DNA from: Vibrio gallicus
GTDB lineage: Bacteria; Pseudomonadota; Gammaproteobacteria; Enterobacterales; Vibrionaceae
Assembly: GCF_024346875.1 (NCBI RefSeq)
Contig: NZ_AP024872.1
Coordinates: 868,001-932,000, forward strand
Direction: 5' to 3'
Length of the DNA stretch: 64,000 bases
Part shown: positions 8,543 to 16,958 of the stretch, piece after piece
Layout of the letters: the number at the start of each line of letters is the position of its first letter
Position numbering within the stretch: position 1 is the stretch's first letter
Made by a program: the position numbers and the translations under genes
The notes under the pieces: generated by a model
What the model was told of the DNA's origin: nothing
Databases searched by the model: none
The model's input: the letters and a program-made list of their open reading frames with translations, nothing else

Positions 8543-8866
8543 TTATAGTTCCTTTGAATGCGTACTATTTTGAGAGATATACGGCTAATTGAGTTCACCA
8601 TATCAATGATGGAATAAATAGAGAAGGGAGAGATGCCCTATTGCACATGACTTTAATGGATTAAATCCGAGGGATAGGGAGCAATGTCTAAAGAAAATGG
8701 TATTGACGAACACCTTTGTGCCCGAAATGGGGCGATGGTATGAAGATCTGGAAAGGCAAATAAGGGGATGCCTTGGGGGGCTCCACTTACTGTAAAGCAC
8801 ATTAACTAAGTGGCCATTACACAAAAAACGGTTACAACCTTATAAACCTAGCTATTTTTATGAGAC
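8543..8866. other. Intergenic region upstream of ldhA with a coding-like stretch
   Basis: The part next to 8542 is the ldhA promoter region. From 8622 to 8795 the plus strand carries an open, protein-like frame (separate entry). The rest is featureless AT-rich DNA. Confidence 0.5.
8622..8795 (+). pseudogene. Possible remnant of an unidentified protein gene
   Basis: Between a TAG at 8619 and a TAA at 8793 the plus strand is open for 57 codons and reads as a normal soluble protein: charged and aromatic residues alternate, for example NGLNPRDREQCLKK, then FVPEMGRWYEDLERQIRG. Local GC is higher than in the flanks. There is no good start codon with a ribosome binding site at the head (first Met is at about codon 33). 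I do not recognise the family. It looks like the tail of a gene that lost its 5' part, but chance cannot be excluded. Confidence 0.35.
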
Positions 8867-8910
8867 AAAAAAGTAAGCTTCATATCTAGTGAACTGAAAG
8901 TGAAGCTTAC
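8867..8910 (-). terminator. Terminator of the lipoprotein gene
   Basis: GTAAGCTTCA (8873-8882) pairs with TGAAGCTTAC (8901-8910), and the minus strand continues into six T (8867-8872). It lies 12 bases past the stop of the gene at 8922. Confidence 0.85.
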
Positions 8911-8921
8911 GTTTAAACAAA

Positions 8922-9752
8922 TTAACCAGCGATAGTTCCAAGTTGTTCTGCTTGAGTTAACGCAATAGCGGTGCCATTTACTACCGCCACAGAGAATTGG
9001 CATTCCTTGTCAAATCCAGTTAACTCAACAATACCGGCTTTGGGTGCAATAGTGACATGATCAATATCGTTCAACCCATTTGGATTAGTTATTTTCTTTG
9101 CATCAACGAAATCTACAAAATCTACATCTGATTCAAAAATAACGTGTTGAATCATTGTTACTTCCGAAGTATTACTAGTCAGAGAATCTATAACATCATT
9201 GGTCGCATTATTATGATAATTTTCATTAGTCTGCAGTGCGCTAAATGTTTTAATTGCATAATCAAAAGCTGCTACATATCGAGAGATATTTTTAAGATCT
9301 TTTAATCCCAAATATTCACTACCATCATAATTTGTTCGTGCCTTCGCCCAATAAGGCTTATCGTTGTTTGTATTCGAAGCCCACTCGTTGTACATGACCG
9401 CATAATTAAAGTTTTGGTCAATAACGCCTTTTTCGTGTGCAGATACTGGATTGTCACCATCACATGCTACTTCAACGTTATATGTCGTCGGAAAACCTTG
9501 TAATAGAAAGGAGTCAGTCCCATCAAATGGCACTTTTTTAGGCTCAGCATCGTCATCAAGAACATCCGTACTAACACCAGCAAATACACGAATGGCTCTG
9601 CTATTTAGTTGAGCAGTTACACTTTGATCCGTTAGTGATGTTTCTTTTGCTACCGTTTCTTTTATTGCAGCATTGTCGTTATTACTGCTATTACAACCTG
9701 CCATAGCTAGAGTTGTTAAAGTCATCACTGCTACGTTTTTTGCTAATTTCAT
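8922..9752 (-). CDS. Uncharacterised lipoprotein behind a Zur-like site
   Basis: A 276-residue predicted lipoprotein: signal peptide MKLAKNVAVMTLTTLAMAGC with the lipid-accepting Cys at 20, then a low-complexity Asn/Thr/Lys linker to about residue 50. The body has no motif I recognise; it is acidic, rich in Asn, Asp and aromatic residues, with two Cys in the mature chain (ACDGDN and DKECQF) that could form a disulfide. A palindrome resembling the zinc-uptake regulator box lies 25-47 bases upstream of the ATG, suggesting expression under zinc limitation; this is inference. It stands alone with its own terminator. Confidence 0.8.
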   Translation of the reverse strand: MKLAKNVAVMTLTTLAMAGCNSSNNDNAAIKETVAKETSLTDQSVTAQLNSRAIRVFAGVSTDVLDDDAEPKKVPFDGTDSFLLQGFPTTYNVEVACDGDNPVSAHEKGVIDQNFNYAVMYNEWASNTNNDKPYWAKARTNYDGSEYLGLKDLKNISRYVAAFDYAIKTFSALQTNENYHNNATNDVIDSLTSNTSEVTMIQHVIFESDVDFVDFVDAKKITNPNGLNDIDHVTIAPKAGIVELTGFDKECQFSVAVVNGTAIALTQAEQLGTIAG

Positions 9753-10112
9753 ATTTATCCCTAAATCACACCACTCAATTTGTTATGTTATAACATAACG
9801 ATAATGTGGTATTCCAATACAACTAATGGCAGCATCGCTACTTTTACCAATCGAAAATACTCTATGAGTCTGATTTAAAAGGGAAAAACACGTAATCAAC
9901 CAAATATTGAATATTAATTTTACTTTTTGAGCTGTTTATTAGGGAGGTTAAAATTAAGATGAACATTAATTACAGCGCTTAAAATTAGCTCAAGCTATCT
10001 TATTTTGAATGTCGTAAATCTGATGAAATATATCTATTTAAAACACAAATTTGGCGTGGTTATATTATTTCACTCAACCCAAAGAGTATATTGAGTGCCA
10101 TTTATTGCATAC
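9753..10112. other. Intergenic region between the lipoprotein and methyltransferase genes
   Basis: Very AT-rich. Apart from the Zur-like palindrome close to 9790 and the methyltransferase terminator at its right end, I see no gene, repeat or conserved structure. Confidence 0.5.
9777..9799. promoter_or_regulatory. Candidate Zur (zinc uptake regulator) box
   Basis: The region contains the perfect 18-bp palindrome GTTATGTTATAACATAAC at 9782-9799. Aligned to the gammaproteobacterial Zur consensus (halves GAAATGTTATA and TATAACATTTC) it matches about 16 of 22 positions. It lies just upstream of the lipoprotein ATG at 9752, in promoter position. The core ATGTTATAACAT is shared with the stronger site at 16004-16026. 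Confidence 0.55.
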
Positions 10113-10141
10113 AAAAAAGCAGAGCTATTAGCTCTGCTTTG
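10113..10141 (-). terminator. Terminator of the TrmH-family gene
   Basis: GCAGAGCT (10119-10126) pairs with AGCTCTGC (10130-10137) across a 3-base loop; the minus strand then runs into six T. A short T-run on the plus side also exists. Confidence 0.8.
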
Positions 10142-10174
10142 TATCGATTGGATGGTAATTATTTGACCAAATAC

Positions 10175-10693
10175 CTAAAGACTTGCTGTTTTAACTTTTA
10201 GGTGATTTCGGTTATCACGGCTGCTGCGGATCAAGTCTTCACTTTCATCCATATTGTCTGATTTTGCCAAGCGATCGTAGAGTAATACATTGACGGTTGC
10301 CGCAAGGTTCATACAGCCAATAGTAGGTACATAGACAACATGATGGGCTTTATCTGCAACATCTTGGCTGATTGAGCCATCTTCAGGGCCAAAGATATAC
10401 ATCGCCTTTTTGGGGTGCTGAAAACGAGGAAGCGGGGTTGCTCCCTCGGCTAATTCCACACACACGATTTCAGTTTCAGGATCAAGATCATCTAGAAATG
10501 AATCTACTGCAGACAATGGTATGGTGCGAGCTGCGCTCTTTGTATCCGTATGAAATTTACTGGCTTTCTCGTAACGCTGCCCAGTATATTTTACTTCATC
10601 AACCTGATAGCAACCTGAGGCACGCATTACCGCACCAACATTAGTTGGGCTTTTAGGATTGGTTAAACCAATGGTGACATGGTTTGTTTTCAT
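10175..10693 (-). CDS. TrmH/SpoU-family RNA 2'-O-methyltransferase
   Basis: A 172-residue SPOUT-class methyltransferase that uses S-adenosylmethionine to methylate the ribose of an RNA nucleotide. The three SpoU motifs are present: motif 1 NPKSPTNVGAVMRASG (with the conserved Asn and Arg), motif 2 MYIFGPEDGS and motif 3 VYVPTIGCMNLAATVNVLLYD, which forms the trefoil-knot cofactor pocket. The start ATG at 10693 is preferred because GAGAAAGG precedes it and homologues begin near the THVTIGL strand; an upstream start would add 30 non-conserved residues. It lacks the N-terminal substrate domain of TrmH/RlmB, so it resembles TrmL-like small members. The RNA target is not known. Confidence 0.85.
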   Translation of the reverse strand: MKTNHVTIGLTNPKSPTNVGAVMRASGCYQVDEVKYTGQRYEKASKFHTDTKSAARTIPLSAVDSFLDDLDPETEIVCVELAEGATPLPRFQHPKKAMYIFGPEDGSISQDVADKAHHVVYVPTIGCMNLAATVNVLLYDRLAKSDNMDESEDLIRSSRDNRNHLKVKTASL

Positions 10694-10777
10694 CGCCTTT
10701 CTCGCTTTCAAATCAACACAGCTAGCTAAATAAGGGCGGCATTCTATCAAAGCTATCATCAATACAAAAGTAGCAAC

Positions 10778-10801
10778 CACCACTGATTAAAACAGCAGTG
10801 G
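10778..10801 (-). terminator. Probable terminator of the Nik/Opp operon
   Basis: ACCACTG and CAGTGGT pair around an ATTAAAACAG loop. It lies 32 bases past the stop of the fused ATPase gene. The T-run on the minus strand is short, so termination strength is uncertain. Confidence 0.5.
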
Positions 10802-10832
10802 TTGCGAGTTTAAGATATTTTCAATGCTCGAT

Positions 10833-12236
10833 TTATAAACGAATCACAGTATCACAGCACTTATCTATCATATGTGGATCGTGGCTCACTAAAAGAAGTG
10901 CACAGCCTTGCTCTTTTGCTAACGCCACTAATAAGTCTGTCACCTCTTTGGCTGTAATTGGATCAAGACGGGATGTCGGCTCATCAGCAAACAGGAATAA
11001 TGGGTCGAGGAGTAAAGCGCGAAAAATAGCAAAACGCTGAAGCTCTCCCCCAGATACCCCAGTACTGTTTCGCTGTAAAAGCTCAGGATCTAACTTTAGC
11101 TTTGCCATCAAAGGCGCAACTCTTTGGCGATCAAGTTGATGCAGTTTAATCACATCTTCGAGCAAAACACCGAGTGTCACACTTGAAGTAAATGCAGCGG
11201 GTGGGTCTTGGAACAGCTTCAACCATTGATAAGGTTTCGCCCCTTGAGCCAGTTTATTCACCTGGCCTTTTATCGGCTTTAATAAACCAAGCAAGGTATC
11301 ACCCAAGGTACTTTTACCACATCCGCTATCACCGACTACCCCGACGATTTCACCAGCATGGATGGTGAAGTTGATGCCATCAGAGAGCGCCTCACCATTA
11401 CGGCCAATCGCTAACCCATTAACGTCAAGCACCGCTGTTTGTTTAACCGGTGTTTTGTCTTGGTCAGGCCAATGACGCGGGTCTGCGTTAATTAAAGATT
11501 GAGTATACTCATGCTGGGGCGCATTCAGTACTCCATCGGCGCTGCCTTGCTCCACCACTACCCCTTGTTTCATGACAATGATGTCACCACCTATCTGGCG
11601 GGCAACCTCAATATCATGGGTAATAGTCAATAAACCGCCACCTTTTGCGCTTTGCATAAGCAGTTGGATAATGTCATCACGACGACTGACATCCAGCCCT
11701 TTGGTGGGCTCATCGGCAAGCACTAGTTTTGCGCCGCCTGCAGTAGCCGCAATAACGGCTAAACGCTGTGCCATCCCACCCGACAATTGACCCGGTCTTT
11801 TCATAGCACTGCTTTTCAGCCCAACCTTATCCAGATCTTTTTGCGATTGGTAATATGCCGATTCTTCATCCAGACCATGTAAACACTCATACACCTCAGA
11901 AACCTGCTTGTAGGCTGGCATTAAAGGGTCAAGTGCACGCCAAGGCTCTTGCGGCAGCATGATAACCTCTTTGCCCCATAGCTCAATCAAAGAGTCTCTG
12001 TTATGGGTTTGACCGAATAATTCAACCCGTCCGTTATAGCTCAACTCACTAGGCAGTAAACCGACTATTGCTTGCGCGAGTAGGCTTTTGCCCGAACCCG
12101 TCTGCCCAAGAATAGTCAATGGCCTATCTTGATAGAGGCGTAATGACAAAGGTTGCAACAGTTCAACCGATTGGGTAGCGGCATCACTTGCTTGAGTATG
12201 AATGGATAGATCAGTCAGCTGAATTAAGAGATGCAC
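10833..12236 (-). CDS. ABC importer, fused double ATPase subunit (NikDE/DppDF-like)
   Basis: The 467-residue protein contains two complete ABC ATPase domains in one chain, which in NikDE or DppDF are separate proteins. Domain 1 has Walker A GQTGSGKS, signature LSGGMAQR and Walker B LVLADEPTKGLD; domain 2 has GDSGCGKS, VSGGELQR and LFLFADEPTSRLD. It powers uptake through the two permeases upstream. Translation starts at a GTG at 12236, supported by AGGAG eight bases before it, inside the end of the permease gene (26-base overlap), so expression is coupled. A fused form is common in small metal or peptide importers. Substrate is inferred from the operon's Zur-like box to be a metal or metal chelate. 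Confidence 0.9.
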   Translation of the reverse strand: MHLLIQLTDLSIHTQASDAATQSVELLQPLSLRLYQDRPLTILGQTGSGKSLLAQAIVGLLPSELSYNGRVELFGQTHNRDSLIELWGKEVIMLPQEPWRALDPLMPAYKQVSEVYECLHGLDEESAYYQSQKDLDKVGLKSSAMKRPGQLSGGMAQRLAVIAATAGGAKLVLADEPTKGLDVSRRDDIIQLLMQSAKGGGLLTITHDIEVARQIGGDIIVMKQGVVVEQGSADGVLNAPQHEYTQSLINADPRHWPDQDKTPVKQTAVLDVNGLAIGRNGEALSDGINFTIHAGEIVGVVGDSGCGKSTLGDTLLGLLKPIKGQVNKLAQGAKPYQWLKLFQDPPAAFTSSVTLGVLLEDVIKLHQLDRQRVAPLMAKLKLDPELLQRNSTGVSGGELQRFAIFRALLLDPLFLFADEPTSRLDPITAKEVTDLLVALAKEQGCALLLVSHDPHMIDKCCDTVIRL

Positions 12237-13020
12237 GACTCGCTCCTGCTAATAAATGAAAACCTAACACCAACAAAGCTACAACGAGTAGTGGCTGGGC
12301 CAGTAGCCATGGCGCTTCAACATAGAACGGAAATAGCTCTACGCTCATCAAGCCAAGTTCAGCCAACGGAGGCTGAATACCCACAGCCACAAAGCCGAGC
12401 GAAGCCATCATTAAAATGGCATTAGCACCGCCAAAAGCGGCCATAGTAAACACAGAAGGAGCGATGGCAGGCCATATATGGCGTTTGAATTGATACCATT
12501 TTCCAAAGCCCATCATCACTGAAACCTGTCTTTGTGGGCTGTCCATTAAGGTACGAGTAATTGCGCGGCTAACACGGTAATACTCCACCCATTGCACCAA
12601 GGAGATAGCAAGGTACATCACTAGAAAAGAGCCTGGCGCAATTGCAGACAGCAATAACACCAACACCAAACCAGGCAGCGCCAATAAAATATTTACTACA
12701 ACATCTAGCCCCTGCTCAACTCGACCACCAGCCCACGCTGAGCATACGCCCAAGGTAACGCCAAGCACTGAAGAGCTGACCATACACAACACACCCAGAG
12801 TGAACGACAAACCTATCGCACTGGCTAAACGTGTCATCATATCGCGACCAAAATGGTCAGTACCAAGCCAATGCTCCGCATTCGGGGTAAGCAATCGAAT
12901 CGACAGGTTTTGCTCATCAATGCTGTAAGGCGATAACCCGCTCACTAACACTGAAAATAGAAACAATCCAAGCAGCAGAGCTATCCCAAGCCTTTGATTA
13001 AATGTAAAATTACTGATCAT
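12211..13020 (-). CDS. ABC importer permease, NikC/DppC type
   Basis: A 269-residue inner-membrane permease. It shows the family signature HWLGTDHFGRDMMTRL near residues 50-65 and the cytoplasmic coupling motif region around YYRVSRAITRTLMDSP. About six membrane segments are visible. The start overlaps the preceding permease stop by four bases (ATGA), a sign of translational coupling. Together with the NikB-type subunit it should form the transmembrane channel of the importer. Confidence 0.9.
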   Translation of the reverse strand: MISNFTFNQRLGIALLLGLFLFSVLVSGLSPYSIDEQNLSIRLLTPNAEHWLGTDHFGRDMMTRLASAIGLSFTLGVLCMVSSSVLGVTLGVCSAWAGGRVEQGLDVVVNILLALPGLVLVLLLSAIAPGSFLVMYLAISLVQWVEYYRVSRAITRTLMDSPQRQVSVMMGFGKWYQFKRHIWPAIAPSVFTMAAFGGANAILMMASLGFVAVGIQPPLAELGLMSVELFPFYVEAPWLLAQPLLVVALLVLGFHLLAGASRASLNSAD

Positions 13021-14012
13021 TTTTCTTGCTGCCCTCGAGGATCAATCCAATAACACAGCACATCAATCAAGCTGTTTAATGCCACAAAAAGTACGCCCAT
13101 AGTGAGTGCGCAGCCTTGGATAACTGGGATATCACGCGCAAAAATGGCATGTGCTAAACCATGCCCAACCCCAGGCCAAGAGAACAGAGATTCAATCATG
13201 ACAATGCCTTCAATCACACTGACAAGCTGAATGCCGATATAGGCAACAACTGGCACCGCCATATTTCTTACGCCATGGCGCATGAACGTCTGCCCTTCGG
13301 CCAAACCTTTAACACGCGAAAATTGATAAAACGGCGAGCGCAGAACTTTGCCAACGCTGTTATGTACCACTCGGTTTGATACTGCGGCGAGGCTAATAGC
13401 TAGGGTGATACTAGGCAAAACAAGATGCTGCCATGTACCAAAGCCAGCCACGGGTAACATTTGCCATTCGATAGCAAACACCAAAATCAGGATCAAACCC
13501 AATACAAAGATCGGCATTGCTCGGATAAGGGTTGAGAGGCCCACCACCAATGAGTTAAACCCATGTATCTGTTTAACGCGGCGTTGCTTGGACGCTTCCC
13601 CTATCGATACTTTTTTTACCGCCACCTCTTTGGCAGTAAAAATGCCAAGCGGTATCGCAATAACCATAGATAATGCAATGCCAAACCCAGCCAGTAACAA
13701 TGAGTGTCCCAATTGGTGAATGACAGTTTCACTAACCGGCAAGCCACTGACCAATGAATTACCGAGCTTAAATTGCAGTAAATCCATCAACCAATGTACA
13801 TAACTGCTTAGCCAACCTTGGCCTAAATTGAGCTCTTGACGAACCAACTCCGCCGCCGCGGAATCAACATTGTCTTGCCCGTAGCGACTAGCTGCAATTC
13901 GATACGCCATATCGCCGGGCAGGCTGCGCATCAACACAAATGTTAATGTCCCAACCCCCCAAGCGACCAAAATGAGTTGCAAGATACGCTTTTTAATTAG
14001 CCCCCACAGCAT
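13017..14012 (-). CDS. ABC importer permease, NikB/DppB type
   Basis: A 331-residue inner-membrane permease beginning with the family N-terminal helix (LILVAWGVGTLTFVLMRSLPGD) and ending in the motif block FSWPGVGHGLAHAIFARDIPVIQG, typical of DppB/NikB. The cytoplasmic segment between helices carries a Lys/Arg-rich insertion around residues 130-150. Its stop and start overlap both neighbours (TGATG with the binding protein, ATGA with the second permease). It pairs with the gene at 12211-13020. Confidence 0.9.
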   Translation of the reverse strand: MLWGLIKKRILQLILVAWGVGTLTFVLMRSLPGDMAYRIAASRYGQDNVDSAAAELVRQELNLGQGWLSSYVHWLMDLLQFKLGNSLVSGLPVSETVIHQLGHSLLLAGFGIALSMVIAIPLGIFTAKEVAVKKVSIGEASKQRRVKQIHGFNSLVVGLSTLIRAMPIFVLGLILILVFAIEWQMLPVAGFGTWQHLVLPSITLAISLAAVSNRVVHNSVGKVLRSPFYQFSRVKGLAEGQTFMRHGVRNMAVPVVAYIGIQLVSVIEGIVMIESLFSWPGVGHGLAHAIFARDIPVIQGCALTMGVLFVALNSLIDVLCYWIDPRGQQEK

Positions 14013-15625
14013 CAGTTGCTTCCTACTTGCTCTATGGTCATTTGATTAATGAAGTAATTACGCTCAAATGGGTCAAATTCGAAGTTTTTTACCCTGTGAT
14101 TTACAGATGTATGCTGGCTATAGCTTGAGATAGGCAATACCGGTGACTCATTGTAAATCTCAGTCGCCACGACTTGGCTAAGCTCAAAACGATTAGCAGT
14201 TGCCGTCGAGTTAACAAGCTTATCAATAGCGTCATCTACCGCTGAATTTGACCAGTTCATCGTGCCCCAATCACCACCAGAATTAGCAAAATCGGTGCTG
14301 ATAATCGGTAATGGATCGGCAATAAAACCAAAATTACGTGCAATTAGAGCCAACTCTAGCGAACCGTCTTGATGCCCTGCTGGGATCATACTTGAGTTAG
14401 TGACATCTACTTTTAACTGCACACCCAGTTTCGACCATTGCGCCTGAATAGCCGTTGCTACTGTGGTTAGTTCCGGACGATCAGCATAGGTAATCATGGT
14501 CAATTGAAACGGCTTTCCATCTCGTTCTAACACACCAGAAGCGTTACGTTGCCAGCCTAAGTCTGCTAACAATGCCTGCGCCTGCTGCAGGTTAAATGGA
14601 TTATCATCGACACCTTGAACAAACCACTGCGACATAGAACTCGGCATTAATTGCGCCGTTTGAGAGCCGCTCGTACCCAATACATTGTGCGCAATAGAAG
14701 CTCTATCTAATGCAAGACCAAGAGCCTTACGAGCCTTGACTGACTCTAGGTATGGATGAGCCGCATTGACCTTCACAAACATGGTTCTAGGTATTAAATT
14801 GCTGTGCACAACCACTTCAGAGCTATCTCGTAATTGATTTAGCATTGAAGGGTCAAGGGTAAAGACAATATCCGCCTCCCCTGATTTGGCCTGTAAAATA
14901 CGGCTCTCTGCTCGGTGGCCGGTTAAATAGGTCGCATACTGAATTTGTGCTTTCTGTCCCCAGTAATCAGCAAATTTCTTAACCATTAATTTATGAGGTG
15001 GAGAAAAGCTCTCCATTTGATAAGGGCCCGTGCCATATAACGCCTTGATTAAGCCGTCTGTTTGATATGAACTTGGGGCTAAGATAGCCGTAGAATAGTT
15101 GGTAAGCAGCGAAGCAAATGCGGTATAAGGCTGGGCTAACTCAATCACGATTGAGTCACTATCGACCGTACGAATTTCAACGATATCCGCTTTATTCAGT
15201 GTGCCATGCTTACGCTTTGCATACGCCAATGAATTAACGACCGCTTGCGCATTAAATTCTGAACCATCGTGAAATCTAACACCCTTGCGTAGCACAAATT
15301 GCCAATCTAGGCCATCATCGCTTACTTGCCAATCCGTTGCCAACCCAGCAGTGATGTCTCCTTGCGCGTCCACATTGAGCAAGGTCTCAATCACCTGCAT
15401 ACGCGTGAGGATATAGCCTTGCTTAGATGGGTCTAAGCTAGACATCTCCCAAGGGCCACTAATTGATAAAGTATTATTTTTACTCGCTTTTATTTGCTGC
15501 GTCGCTTGCTCTGTGTCAGTAAACACCACCACAATTATCGCTAGTACAGCTATTAGCGTAGCCATAAAGAGGCCACGCTTAATCAGCCTCTTTCTTGCGA
15601 TAGAAGCGTAAGTTATTTCGGTCAT
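14012..15625 (-). CDS. ABC importer substrate-binding protein, NikA/DppA family
   Basis: A 537-residue family-5 extracellular solute-binding protein that delivers ligand to the permeases in the periplasm. The signature region around GLATDWQVSDDGLDWQFVLR and the downstream GTGPY, NYFINQ blocks fit NikA and DppA. Instead of a cleaved signal it has an N-terminal transmembrane segment (ATLIAVLAIIVVVF) after a basic stretch, with no lipobox Cys, so it may stay anchored. The ATG at 15625 follows AGGG; the upstream TTG at 15631 is less likely. Sequence looks nearer NikA than DppA, but the ligand (nickel, zinc, peptide or metallophore) cannot be read from it; the Zur-like promoter site favours zinc. 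Confidence 0.85.
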   Translation of the reverse strand: MTEITYASIARKRLIKRGLFMATLIAVLAIIVVVFTDTEQATQQIKASKNNTLSISGPWEMSSLDPSKQGYILTRMQVIETLLNVDAQGDITAGLATDWQVSDDGLDWQFVLRKGVRFHDGSEFNAQAVVNSLAYAKRKHGTLNKADIVEIRTVDSDSIVIELAQPYTAFASLLTNYSTAILAPSSYQTDGLIKALYGTGPYQMESFSPPHKLMVKKFADYWGQKAQIQYATYLTGHRAESRILQAKSGEADIVFTLDPSMLNQLRDSSEVVVHSNLIPRTMFVKVNAAHPYLESVKARKALGLALDRASIAHNVLGTSGSQTAQLMPSSMSQWFVQGVDDNPFNLQQAQALLADLGWQRNASGVLERDGKPFQLTMITYADRPELTTVATAIQAQWSKLGVQLKVDVTNSSMIPAGHQDGSLELALIARNFGFIADPLPIISTDFANSGGDWGTMNWSNSAVDDAIDKLVNSTATANRFELSQVVATEIYNESPVLPISSYSQHTSVNHRVKNFEFDPFERNYFINQMTIEQVGSN

Positions 15626-15685
15626 GATCAACCCTATTTGAAGTTATTAACGTTATATAAATGAATAGCGAAAGCTATTTTTAAG

Positions 15686-15991
15686 TTAAAGCAAGACCAA
15701 AATAGGTGGAGAGCGTGTTCTAGGAAGGGATTTTGAGTGTGCTACTTGTTGTAACGTATTAAACGCCCAAAAGCTGCGCTCTATAACAACATAAAGATCT
15801 AAATCAGAAGCGGTGATCAGCGCATTTTGCATCGTTTCGTAGATTTCACACTGATGTTGCTCATGTACATCTTGGTCCATTTCCATTGCATGGACGAGCA
15901 CAAGGCTACTCAACCCAATAGGGAGTAAGAGCATCACAAGTAAAAGCAATAAATTAAGGTGAAAACGACGTAAGTAAAGCACAATCAGCAC
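15686..15991 (-). CDS. Small secreted, His/Asp/Cys-bearing protein (putative metal-related)
   Basis: First gene of the importer operon, 54 bases before the binding-protein gene. It has an Arg-Arg n-region and a very hydrophobic core (NLLLLLVMLLLPIGLSSLVLVHA), then a mature part starting EMDQDVHEQHQCEIYE, whose acidic, His and Cys residues look suited to metal binding, and a C-terminal PRTRSPP motif. It reminds me of short Vibrio proteins of unknown function found beside metal genes (DUF2607-like), but I cannot verify the family. The open frame extends to 16039, yet that part overlaps the Zur-like box, so a GTG start at 15991 (or 15982) is more likely; the start is uncertain. Confidence 0.6.
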   Translation of the reverse strand: MLIVLYLRRFHLNLLLLLVMLLLPIGLSSLVLVHAMEMDQDVHEQHQCEIYETMQNALITASDLDLYVVIERSFWAFNTLQQVAHSKSLPRTRSPPILVLL

Positions 15992-16003
15992 GGTAGAACT
16001 CAA

Positions 16004-16026
16004 GAAATGATATGTTATAACATTTC
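16004..16026. promoter_or_regulatory. Candidate Zur box of the Nik/Opp-type operon
   Basis: This 23-base site matches the remembered gammaproteobacterial Zur consensus (GAAATGTTATA, one base, TATAACATTTC) at 20 of 22 scored positions, with outer ends GAAATG and ACATTTC intact. It sits inside a longer inverted repeat whose arms CTCAAGAAATG and CATTTCTTGAG span 16000-16032. TATAAC in the minus-strand reading could act as a -10 element, so Zur with zinc would block the promoter. Confidence 0.72.
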
Positions 16027-16166
16027 TTGAGTTATGCAAGGCAAGTTTGTTTGATTGCTGACTCTCAATTTAATTCAAACAGGGGCTGACGACCTGTTAC
16101 AAACGACTAAACATAGATACAAGGAGTTGCGGCACACAAGCCTTGCTGCATCGTGCCTACAAGGTA

Positions 16167-16958
16167 TTAAAAGGTTAGCGTCTCACCATCTTCAGGGATA
16201 AGAACCTTCTCTGATAGAGCATTTTTTTCAATAGATTGTTTTAGTATTGGGCGAGTCACCGCGCAGTGATTGAGCGCTTCCATATGATTTGCAATAACCT
16301 TGTTTGGCGACAGGGCAATAAACTCCATCACCTCATCTGTAGACATTAATAATGGCTGTCCCACATCCATACGTGCACGACCTGCAGCCACCACCGTAAT
16401 ATCTGGTTTAAACTCATTCAAGGCACGCTTTACATCATCGGTTAACACGGTATCACCACTAATGAAAATAGATGGCTCGTTTGGTAGTTCTAGGAAAAAG
16501 CCAACGCCATTTGCCATAACCTTATGGATCCAGCCATGACCGTGCTGGGCGGGAACTGCAGTAAGCTTGCCCCCTAAAAAGTCGATGGATTGCCAGTCTT
16601 CTATCCCCCAATTTACGGTTAAACCGTATTTCTCCAGATAAGCCTTGTCTTTCGCTGGCGTGGCAACAGGTATATTACGCTTAGTTAAAAATGCCTCACC
16701 CGCAGCATCAAGGTGGTCACCGTGTTGGAGCGCCTTAATACCAAAGGTTTGGCTGTGAGTAATTAAGGTGTGAGTAACCTTGTTGAGTAATTCATCAGCA
16801 CTACTTGGCATATCAACCGTAGGATTTTTTGCAGCTTTAGCTTTAATTACCGAAAATGGCGGCATAGAGCCTTTCTTCCCCAGCATAGGGTCTATAAGGA
16901 TAAATTTGTCATTAGATTCAATGATAAAGGTCGCGCTACGCAGATGATGGATTTTCAT
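16167..16958 (-). CDS. MBL-fold metal-dependent hydrolase (UlaG-like)
   Basis: A 263-residue cytosolic metallo-beta-lactamase-fold protein of the PF12706/UlaG kind. Metal-binding positions are visible as ITHSQT followed, after a short insertion, by QHGDHLD, then AQHGHG, SGDTV and a final ANHMEALNH; the usual contiguous HxHxDH is therefore broken up. The start is set at the ATG at 16958 (AGAGAG precedes it) rather than the GTG two codons earlier. It is divergent from the GlxA-type regulator at 17071, which probably controls it. Substrate unknown, possibly a lactone or phosphoester. Confidence 0.82.
   Translation of the reverse strand: MKIHHLRSATFIIESNDKFILIDPMLGKKGSMPPFSVIKAKAAKNPTVDMPSSADELLNKVTHTLITHSQTFGIKALQHGDHLDAAGEAFLTKRNIPVATPAKDKAYLEKYGLTVNWGIEDWQSIDFLGGKLTAVPAQHGHGWIHKVMANGVGFFLELPNEPSIFISGDTVLTDDVKRALNEFKPDITVVAAGRARMDVGQPLLMSTDEVMEFIALSPNKVIANHMEALNHCAVTRPILKQSIEKNALSEKVLIPEDGETLTF

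Noticed and set aside
8603..8824. A 73-codon minus-strand frame antisense to the coding-like stretch
   Set aside because: Its residue composition is poor in charged residues and rich in Ser/His, while the opposite strand reads like a protein; it is the shadow.
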